From contig JAUCEF010000018.1 of assembly GCA_033558025.1 (NCBI GenBank), positions 1,984,001 through 2,048,000 of the forward strand: 64,000 nucleotides of DNA, in the 5' to 3' direction. The notes below the pieces were generated by a model. It did not search any database. It was not told the DNA's origin and worked only from the letters and a program-made list of their open reading frames with translations. Numbering within the stretch: position 1 is the stretch's first letter; every line of letters begins with the position of its first letter. This DNA is from Phytophthora sp. 'mugwort' (Eukaryota; Oomycota; Peronosporomycetes; Peronosporales; Peronosporaceae). This document shows positions 54,754 through 64,000 of this stretch, in pieces. The translations under genes and the position numbers were made by a program.

Positions 54754-55964
54754 ATGTCCATGTTTGCGACGTACAATCAGAAGAATCACAAGGGCGCACT
54801 CGTGGGTAATTGGGTCGAAGAAGACGCTCTCCGTGATCGGACTGGCCATTCTCGTCGAAAAGTACCGGCCCCTCTTTTCGCACCAGGTAACAACTACATT
54901 TTATCTCTTTGCTGGTAGACGAAAGTACTAACCTGCTGCTATTAGATCGAAAAGAGACTCGGATTGAATCCACACACAGGCGTGTTCTCTTGCATGAGAC
55001 GTCGACAGGACGGACATGCAACAGCCACGCGAGCGAGATGGCGCCACCAGCGTTCGAAACTACAGTCCAAGCGAGCACACGGTACTCGGATTTTGCAGCG
55101 GAGAAGCCTGGACCTGCGCCTCGAAGTTCTCTTCGTGACCACAACTTCATCGAGACTGCGCGACGTCTACACAGTGAACAGCGTGCAAGGGAGCAAGCAG
55201 ACGAGCTTAAGCGCCAAGCAGCAGCACGCGTCACTGTGACAAAGAGTTCATTTGTATCGGTGGATACCTCAGCGCTGGCGATGAAGCGTTTACCTCGAGG
55301 ACGCAATGGGTCTCTGGCTCGTCAGGTGGACCCCAGTGTTCAGCACTTGACCAAGGCACAGACCGATAGCATCGACCAAATGAAGCTGGATCTGCTCCGG
55401 GGAGCTCCTGTCACGAGATACTCATACGCCATGACGACCGGTGTTGGGCTTGACTTCCCCACGACCGTCTCAGACGGAAACAATGCCTTTGGTCGGTCCA
55501 GCACCTTCACGAACGAGCTCACGGATCCATCAAAGCGTCACGGGGAAGCTACAGAGCCAGGCTGCAGCCAGGACGAACGCAATGGCGCCAGTGTGCACCA
55601 ACGTTCCGCGTTAGAGAGACTGCTGAACGTACTAAAGACAGATCCCGACACTGCTCGACGTCTTCTCGACGCTCTAAGACACGGATCAAAGACGGCTGGA
55701 AAGTCACCAAGTACAGCTCAACCGCACGAGGAAGAACAGCGCGAGTATATCGAGCTACATGACTTCCGTGCGGCACTTTTGGCATCAAGAGCAGCTCTCT
55801 CTGCTACCAGCGCCACTTGTAACTTACCGGCCAGTCTAACGGACAAGGAGGTGATCCACATTTTCATGTACTTTGACGTTTACAACGTCGGGGCCATTCA
55901 GCTTGAGGCTTTCGTCGCTTACTGCACAAGTCTCGGCGAGAAGCTACCTTTCACCCCCCAATAG
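54754..55964 (+). CDS. Probable flagellar (SPAG8-like) protein with vestigial EF-hand
   Basis: Two exons, 54,754-54,886 and 54,946-55,964, give 383 residues. The 59-base intron has CACCAG|GTAACA, a textbook TACTAAC branch site and TATTAG|ATCG. The N-terminus, TYNQKNHKGALVGNWVEEDA, resembles the GNWVEE motif region of SPAG8-type axonemal microtubule inner proteins. The Arg/Ala-rich middle (FIETARRLHSEQRAREQADE) is helical. A region with tubulin-binding-like repeats (TRYSYAMTTGVGLDFPTTVS) follows. The last 40 residues form an EF-hand-like helix-loop-helix (KEVIHIFMYFDVYNVGAIQL) in which only the first Asp and final Glu of the calcium loop remain, so calcium binding is doubtful. The SPAG8 link is a motif-level impression; the gene model is solid. 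Its stop lies 27 bases from that of the TIG protein. Confidence 0.6.
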
Positions 55965-55991
55965 GAATAAGTAGATCCATAATCTCCTTTC

Positions 55992-58900
55992 TTACTGCTT
56001 CAAAAATCTCTTGACTTCAGTCGAGTTGAGAAACTTGGCGTATAACGGCGCGATGTCATTGTAGAAAGGATTCGGGCCGCTTAGATTGGTCTGGCGAGGT
56101 AATAGGGAGTTGGTTGGTGCAGAAGAAACTGCCGGCGTGGCAGCTCTCGTTCGTAGCTTTTGGGGGGTGATCGGCAGAGCACGAGACGTTCGAACGGCGT
56201 CCTCTTTACCTGATTCTCCTGGTTGAGGCGCATCAACGCGACTATCGGAAGTAGCTTGAACCTGGTCTTGAGTTCTGCTGGCATTGTCGACATCTCCTTC
56301 AGACTTTGTCATTGTGGCATCATCAGTAAGAGCAGCTGCAGCTTCTGACGGTCGAACACTTGCTGCGTCCTCGTCAAGACGAAATCGAGGACTGGGTCGA
56401 GCTCGATTCACGTGAGAAAGAGGTCGTGGACTTGGTGGCGTGGGCTCGGACGCACCCTCCACGACGGGGTTGCACCACGACGTATTGAACTTTCGCTTAC
56501 GGAAAACCGGTCGAGGTGGGCGTGGCTTGACGGCCTGCACAGCCGCCTCATAGTCAATAAAGAGTGCACTTGGCGGGTCCACGACGTGCTCGGGCTGGAC
56601 GACGGGAGGCAAAATAATTGCTGCCGTCTCTCGCGAGGACACGACGCTGTATCGTGGCTCATAGTGCGTCGGGCCCGGCTCGGGGCTCTTGCTGCGCTCA
56701 TCGGACGCGGCGTAGCGCAGCAACCGTCTCAGCAACTGCTTGATCGTCATAGTGCCGTCCGGTCGATGGTCGGCAGCCTGCCAGAGCTCCTCAAGCTCCC
56801 GCATCAACGCGTTAGGGAAGATCAAGCGCATGGCCTCTACAAAGAGCGTAAAGCGAAGTGCCGGCAGCGCGTCCGTTGAATCCTGCCCAGTTGTGCTCTT
56901 GAGTCGGAAGGCCACACGTACGCGTCGACAAATGAACTGCTGGGTCTCACGAACCGCGCACAAGTATTCCAACAGCGACAAGAGCGGTCGACCACTCACT
57001 CGCGCCTCCACGGACGATGTCGGATGCCATTGAAGCAGTCGTGGGTCCTTTACGAGCATTTCTTCCGTCTCTACCGACGCCAAACTGTCCTCAGAGATCG
57101 ACTCGATGCCTTTAGCTTTCGACGTTGACGAAGACTCCACTGGAGCAGCTCCAGCCAAGGCACTTTTGATCTTTGGGAGCATGAAACTGGACTTTCGTCT
57201 GAGTCTATCAATGTCTTTTTCACCCAAAGCGGCGGACGCGGCGGCTGCTCCAGCGATGGCAGCCGCGGACGCTGCCTCGTCCATTGCCGTGGCACGGGAA
57301 AACAACGCGTGGGACAGCAGCCGCTTCCGCTTTTGCCAGTTTTGCCACGCTAGAAACCACGAGCCGTCACTCACATGACTAAACTCGACGTTATTGAGAG
57401 CCACGAGGACTTTGTACACGCCTTCGTGAGGAAAAGAAGGAGCGGGACAAAGCACTCGCTCGGCAGACACAAACTTGGCCGCCACGTCGACGTAGGAGGG
57501 CACAATTGGTTCCGTCACAGCTCTTGAAGTTTCTACACGAGTCTCCACACCGCCGTCCTTGCCATTATCGCCTTGACGTTTCTCGAGAGCCCTTGAGCTT
57601 TCGTCTTCGGGTCGAGACGTTGCGTCGTGTTGCTCAGTGTACAGTTGGAAGCGAACCACAATTTGATCTGTGTCGAGGAATCCACGACCTTCAACAACGA
57701 TCGCAAAGCCGCCATAGACCGGTCCGTCCATTGGCGATACAAGGTGAACGGTGGGGATCTCTCGATACACGTGCAGCGGTAGCGGTGAGCCTGTGAACTA
57801 GAGAGAGAGACTAGTTAGAAACCTTAGTGAGTATTGATTGTACTAGAGAGAACTCACTGCATTGTGCTTCCCACCCAGCCAGATATCAACAAGAATGGAG
57901 CAATTCCTCGTTGAAGTCGTCTTGTCTCGACTAGCAGGCGTCGATAGCTGTACAAGCTCTCGTGGGATCGCACAGCGCACTTTGCCATCTTCACACACGC
58001 CACGAACAGTTTTCCTGCCGCGACTGCCACTGAACGAGACTTGGACACTTGCTGTGTCTTGCTGCGCTCGCTTGTCATCCATAGAGGTGACGGTTGCAGC
58101 TAGATTGACGCCACGCAGCTCTAGCTCCAGCGTCGTATTAGCTGACACCCAGTTGGGGAAAAGTTGAGTCAATCGAGGAGACTGGAAGACTCGTAGTTCA
58201 CCAGGACAGGGCACAAACTCGACACCGTTCATCGCCACTGCAACACGCACCAGAATCCCTTTCGGGAAGTCGGGCACGTCACATTCCATCCGCGTACTGG
58301 AAACCACAAGGAGCTTTGCTGTACGGACTTCAGACTCGACTCCTTGGGCTGTAAACCGTGCTGAGTAAAGACACAAACCAACACAAAAAAGAGTGAGTGA
58401 AACAAACACATGTACCTCGTTTGACTTTGCTTCATACCGACAGCGATTCCTGTCTCCTTAAAGTTGGTTCCCTCAATGGTCAGCTCGGAAGTGTAAACAC
58501 CGTTTGTCGGGCGTACACATGTGATTTTCGGCGTGAAATAGACTCCAAGTTGAGGCACCAGCAACAAGTTCCCGTGACTGAGTGGACTAGCTAACCTCTG
58601 AGTTGGCTTAGTGCGTGACAGTGAGAGAACCTTCTTGTAGTCCACCACATACTCGTCATTCACAAAGGTGATCGTGCTATCACTCTCAGCGGTTTGACGT
58701 GGGCTCTTCCGTGGCGGTTCCTCACTCTCGGTGCCGTCACTTCCTTCGATCCGTTCGTCCGTAGTAGTGGATGGACATCGGTTAGAGACGAGAACTGCGG
58801 CTTGACTCAGCTTTACTAACTGCTTTGGCAGCGCGATGCTGTCGAAGTCGGTTCCATTAAGAGACACGTAAACGTTCACGTACGAGGTGTCTGTCGCCCA

Positions 58901-61900
58901 GTCCAGTAGAGACGGCGTCGTACAAACCAGACTAGTACTTGAACGGTACTTCGCCTCCACAACCACTGTCCGCTCACTGCGAGTCATGTCGTCCTCGTTC
59001 AGCACTACGAACCCCACACGCAAGCAACCGGTATTGACAAAGTTCGTCCCTGATACGTACAAGGTCGAGCCTCCCGCGACGCAAATGAATTTGGGCTCCA
59101 CGTCCACCACGAGCGGAGTCAGAACGGAGTAGCATGTCGACGGCGCCACCGACCAGAAATCTTGACCGTTTAACGCTAGTTCGACAGCTAGTTCGGTCGG
59201 AACCAGCGAGACGGGAGCTCCACGTTGACGGAAGGCGCGAAGGAGTCGCTCTTTCTTGGATGCAAACACAACCTGTCCACTTTCTCGACGTCCTGGACCT
59301 GGAACCTGTTTCCCAGGCTGAGACTGGGTCGAGAGGACGGAAATGATCGACGATCGCAGCGCCTTCTTGAGCTTCTTGGGCGGAGCTACGGGAGGAACAA
59401 ACGCGATTGCGAGTTCGACGTCACCCAAGCTCAGAACGGGCGCGGCCACGGGGACCGGCGCTCGCTTCTTCGGCTTTGAACTCTGCTGCATTGACGCCGC
59501 CGTGTCTTCGTGTTCCTGGCGCGCGTACTTGCCGCGGATACGACGGAGTGGGAACCACGCGCGCAGAGCAAACGGCTGCGTCAGTCTATCTAGTACGGGG
59601 AATTGGAGCTCTACGTGGCCCAAAGACTCGCTCTGGTCAGCAGTCAACTGGTTTTCAAGCACTACACGGACCGACGGGAGACTCGATGGCTCGCTGCCGG
59701 CTGACCACTCGAAGTCAAAGAGTTCGTTCCATACGGGCGAGAAGACGCCGTCCTTGCGCGTGCTCTTGAGCTGCGTCTTCCCTGCATAGACGACGGCGAA
59801 CGGGTTGCACGCGTTCTTCTTGGACGCACGTAGATTCCGAGCCCCCAGTAAAGCGACAAAAATCCCGGCTGTACGCGTCCAGAGCTTGGCGTGGCCGTAC
59901 GAACGGCGTGGACTCAGTGCGCCTTGGTTGCCGCCTCCTGCTCGGAGCTTCTGAACTGGCGGCAAACCTGTCAGCGCAGAGAACGGGAGCTCTGTCGCGG
60001 TCGCGTTGGTCACGTTGAAGCGCGGCACGATGCACTCGAACCGCGACTCGGACACGAGCTGAGCATCCGAGACTTGCATCTGGCCACGTCGCTTAAAGCG
60101 AAGTTTCGGCGCCAAACGCATGCTGCTCACAGCTTTCTCGTCAAAGCCCTGGACAAGAATCTCGGTCGTCGAAAGCCCCGACACCAACGCAGTGAGGGGC
60201 GCGACCGACTTGATCATCGGCGTCTTGTACATGACAAACGAGACTTCATCTCGTCCGAAGCGCGGGCTCGAGTCTGCGCCAGCGACCAGCGCGAGTTCGA
60301 CGTTGACCGCCACACTGTAGAGCCCAAACTTGCTTTGTGGCGAGTAAAAGTAAACAGCATCTTCATGCGGATAAAACTCGGCCGGGACCGTCACGTGCTC
60401 GAGATCTCGAGCTCCGCGCTTCCACGTGACGCGCACAAGCGGCGTGAGTCTTGAGTGTCGAGAGAGACAAGCGTCGAGGTTGGTGCCGTGTAGAGTTGTG
60501 TACGTGTTGCCCGAGATCGGCCCGCCTTTAGGCGTCACCGCACTGATGCTGAACATGATCACGCTCGACACGTGCGAGACTTCTGTGAATGCTCGTCCGT
60601 CAAATGACACAGAGTAGTAAACGTTGAAACTTGTCAAGAATGGCGGCATCCGGAACTTAAGACTCGAGTCGGAAACAAAGACCCCCTCTACGTCTCGTGC
60701 GAAGTACGGGTAGAAGCCGTCGTTTGTACTCGCTGTTCGCTGGAACCGCTTGACGCTGTTGATCGTTGCCAGCGCGCGCTGCTCTTCGTCGTCATTCTTA
60801 AAGCGGTTCTTCTTGAACGCAAACAAACGCACACAAACCCGCCCACTGTTGATGAAACCAGTGCCCGTCACACTCACGTCGCCGCCTGCTGATCGAGGTA
60901 ACACACTTGGACTAGTATGTGCCACGAATGGAGCCTGGTACACGACAAACGCACGAGGAACGGAGTAAACACCATCGCCTGACGAGACCTGGACATCAAG
61001 TGTTTGAGGCGAGAGCTCAAGAAGCAGAGGGTACGGGACTTGAGCCACGATATAGTCCGGGTCCAGTATCAACGGCGATAACTGAAGCAGCAGATCCACC
61101 TCTGTCGCTACACCGTCATTAGCTGGAGTAGCGTCGCTACCGCCATAGTTCCCACGCTTAAAATGCTCGTCAAACTTGGCCGTGTAGCGCTGAATCTCCG
61201 ACGAACCTTCTTGAATACCGTTGAGAGGCACCCAAGCTTGAGCGAGCTCAAGAGGCTTTGGCAATGAAGGCTCCGAGAGCTCCGCAGTCAAGAGCAGTGG
61301 CGCGTGTCTGTCCGAAGCGATTCGCACCTCAAATTCTTCCTCCCAGCTCAAAGCCGAACCCGACGTGAGCGCTGCGAACACGCTCGCTTCTCGACATGAC
61401 GCGACGAGTCTTTGCTCGCCACACTCGATCCGTACAGTGAAGGTGAAGGTTGACCACGTCGAGACAAGAGCTACGATAGAGCCGCCGCTTGTGGTGCCAC
61501 CGACGATGGCGTTAAGATACTTGTCGTCTCTTTTGTGCGGTGAAGACGCGGCTCCGACGGTCGGAGCTTGGGGCACAAGCCCCAGTGGCTGAAGCAGACA
61601 GCGCAAGTTTTTAATTGCCGCGAGACGGACATTCAGCACGTGAACCTGGTCGAGTTTGCCGGGCACGGTAAAGTACCGGTCCTTGTCGGCCACCCGGACC
61701 ATTATCTTGCCGTTCTCGACAAAGTGCTCGCCTTTGAGACGAAGTGTGCAAGATTCGTGTGAGTCTTGAAGGTCCTGGAGCGACGGAAGCTGGCCACACG
61801 GAGGACATAACGCGCTCACCTTCCAGCTCCGTGGATCGTAGCAATGCACCGTGACGCAGTTGGAAAAGATGACGCCGCCGCAGCGTATCACAAGTGTAGC

Positions 61901-64000
61901 AAGGCCGCTAAACGCGAGCGGCGGCATGGCACATTCCAGTGTCACGGCCGGTCCGTGCTTGATCTGCGACGGCGTGGCCAGCATTTGGAGCTTGTCGGAA
62001 GCCGAGAGCACCAATCTTGCGCAGGACGTGGCCGCAAGACTTCGAGTCGAGTCGGCACTGGTAAACTCAAACGTCACTGGGACGGCGTACGCTTGGGAAC
62101 GCTCGACGTCGACCGGCTTGGGCGACAACGCGAGCTTTGCCAGGACGTCCTTCAATGCTGCTGAACCAGACACGACAGGGTCTTCAACAACGATGTCAAC
62201 CGCTTCGATTGCACGCGATGGAGACGTCGATACACTCACTGGATCAACTGGTAGAACCGCGAATCGACTGACGATCCATACAGCAGATTCCACCGGAGAC
62301 CCACAAAGACAAAGCTGTACACCGTCGGTATCCGATATTAGTATTTGAATGTTCGCTTCGTCGTGGGCAGAAGCGCTAAGGGTCTCGTGGTCAATGGCAC
62401 CAAACCGAACGCACACGTAGCAGCCAAGACAGACCGAGTCCAGGAGGACGGAAGCGTCGACAGCAGCGAAGCTGGTCCTCGAGTTATTGTGCACTTCAGG
62501 CTCTGAATATGCTACAGCACTTGCGTTGACTTCGTTGCCATCGCCGTCGACGATTAGCACGCGGAACGGCGCGGCGCACGGTCCAATGACAGTGACGTGG
62601 AGCTTCCCTATAGTCGGCAATTGAGTCAACACGAGTTGCGTTTTCAACGTGGAACCACTCGTGCCTGGTTTCTTCCCGTCACGCAGCGAGAAGGGCTCGA
62701 AAACAGTCGAGTAGGACGCATAGCCACATGACGACGGCAGTGCAGCACTCAGCAGGACTTGCTCACTCCAGTTGGACATGTCAAAGGCACCGCACCCGGC
62801 GTCATCAGAAACCACTTTCCCTGCCTCGCTTTGGGTATCAACACGGGTCGCAGTCATTGTTACCCGCTTCAAGAGCTTGGCGTTCGCAGGGACAAGAATC
62901 ACTTGCGTCAAGTGAAATGAGCGCTTCTGCCACGTTCCGAGCGCTAGTTGCGTCACGTCACAGGTCTCGTTCCCAAGCTCAATCGCTTGGGCTTCGTCTA
63001 CTTCGTCGTTCGTTGCTGCTGTCGGAACCATGTCTTCCTCTTCTTGATCACTGCGAGACACTGCCTCATCCTCTTGAATTGTTGAAGCTGTTTGGCTCTT
63101 TAACTCGCGCGATGTCTTCGGCATCTTCGCTCGAGCTTGTTCCAGAGCAACGCTGCGTTTCCTGAGTCCCAGATTCTGGAGTTGGGCGTGTTGTTTGTCT
63201 GCTGTCGTCGTGTCTTCCGGTGCTAAGTACTGCAACACCGTGGACGGCGAGCATTGCAGTGCGAATGGACTACCAGCAACGTTGGAGCAGAAGCGAAACG
63301 TAGCATGATAGTACTCTTCTTTAATGGTCATGGCCGGGTGGAACAGCAGCTCCCCGAGCCATACAAACTGCTGTGCGTTTGGCGAGAACAAGACCTGGAC
63401 AGCCCCGGGAGACGAAAACTCCGGTACAAGACACGCCGCCTCGTTTGCACTCAGGACTTTCGCAGCGACGCAGGAGGATGAACCCGTCGTAGCGTCTGAA
63501 TTCGATGCCATCCCCGGTGTTCCGAGTGTAGGACGACGTCGTGTTGGGAGTATCTGGTTGGCATCGACGCCATCAAAGCGGAAGCACACGCGTTCGGGTG
63601 ACTCTGTCAGTCGTAATGTCTTTGGCATCGTCACCGTCAGTAACCGTGAGTCACTCGCTTGTCGTCCACTTAGACACTGTATAGGCAAGTGTCTTGGAGA
63701 CCATTTGACCTGGTGAGCGTCAATCTCCTGATAGTAGTGAAAACGGACGCTGTGCGCGATGAACTGCTCGCCTGCGTTCAGCGTAAAGTCGACCAGAACG
63801 GTTGCTCCACATTCAGTAGCGTCGAGATTCCCTCTCGGAGTAGTCTTGGCGCTCGATCGTGTCATGCGTAGAGTACCGAGTCCAGTTAGTTTACTCTCGA
63901 TCGTTTCATGAGCAAGACCAGCTCGTTGAACCTTTAAACTCTGCTCCGCGAGCATCTGGAACGTCTGCGTGCGTACCTTCCCCGCTGTAGCACCGTCACG
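55992..64000 (-). CDS. Giant multi-IPT/TIG, C2-containing protein (5' end beyond window)
   Basis: Exons 64,000-58,438 (open at the window edge), 58,360-57,858 and 57,797-55,992, total at least 2623 residues. Introns of 77 and 60 bases (GTATGAAG...TTTACTCAG; GTGAGTTC...CTCTCTAG) join in frame. At least five IPT/TIG-like immunoglobulin folds can be read from their starts: SPSVLPRSAGGDVSVTGTGF, VEPKFICVAGGSTLYVSGTN, CVRPTNGVYTSELTIEGTNF, VTPKGGPISGNTYTTLHGTN and HLVSPMDGPVYGGFAIVVEG. Their ends are alike (VYVSLNGTDF, VAVAMNGVEF, VLVALNNVEF, VSFDGRAF). A C2-like domain lies at about 59,850-59,530 (GIFVALLGARNLRASKKNAC, SPVWNELFDFEW). Near the C-terminus an EF-hand-like helical pair (LFVEAMRLIFPNALMRELEE) precedes a long disordered Pro/Ser tail. 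No signal peptide or membrane helix is visible in this part. A scaffold role is plausible; the function is unknown. Confidence 0.8.

Noticed and set aside
58397..63871. Many plus-strand frames of 60-190 codons
   Set aside because: They are antisense shadows of the TIG protein and none carries a domain.

Overview
The window looks like a piece of an oomycete genome, most likely Phytophthora or a close relative. This rests on four observations: short spliceosomal introns (60-190 bases) with GTRNGT-like donors; an oomycete-type initiator (TCATTCTCC...) upstream of a zinc-finger gene; degraded transposons of the kinds that crowd Phytophthora genomes (hAT, Crypton-like, Ty1/copia, MULE, piggyBac, pogo, Tc1/mariner, SANT/DOT1-like elements); and a decayed KRE6/SKN1-type beta-glucan gene. 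Genes resembling outer-dynein-arm docking and sperm-flagellar proteins fit an organism with motile zoospores. No species assignment was attempted.

Layout. Positions 1-19,650 are a transposon graveyard. In order they hold a hAT relic, a broken GH16/KRE6-like gene, a Crypton-type tyrosine recombinase, a copia fragment, a MULE interrupted by a perfect 78-bp palindrome, a piggyBac ORF, a SANT-repeat-DOT1-like element with an inverted copy of its repeat beside it, and a pogo-type DDE element. Almost all carry frameshifts or stops.

Positions 19,650-41,670 are a compact island of about eleven apparently intact genes: a four-finger C2H2 protein, succinate dehydrogenase subunit C, a small mitochondrial membrane protein, a TFIIA-like acidic protein, a PH-kinase-RyR fusion, a secreted S1/P1 nuclease, two divergent coiled-coil genes (one resembling the outer dynein arm docking complex), a Cys/His-cluster protein, ubiquilin, and a large FANCI-like protein. 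Spacing is a few hundred bases or less. Two pairs (SDHC with the small mitochondrial gene; the two coiled-coil genes) are head to head and may share promoters.

Positions 41,670-54,700 are again repeat-rich: a second hAT carrying a hairpin-forming insertion, further pogo copies, two Tc1/mariner-type relics, and a CCAGGTA-rich tract. From 54,754 to the end there are two genes tail to tail, only 27 bases apart: a probable flagellar protein with a vestigial EF-hand, and a very large multi-IPT/TIG, C2-containing protein whose 5' end lies outside the window.

The most distinctive finding is the single-exon protein kinase with a PH domain in front and two ryanodine-receptor-type (RyR) repeats behind it. 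All assignments come from reading translations and recalled family motifs; no search was run.
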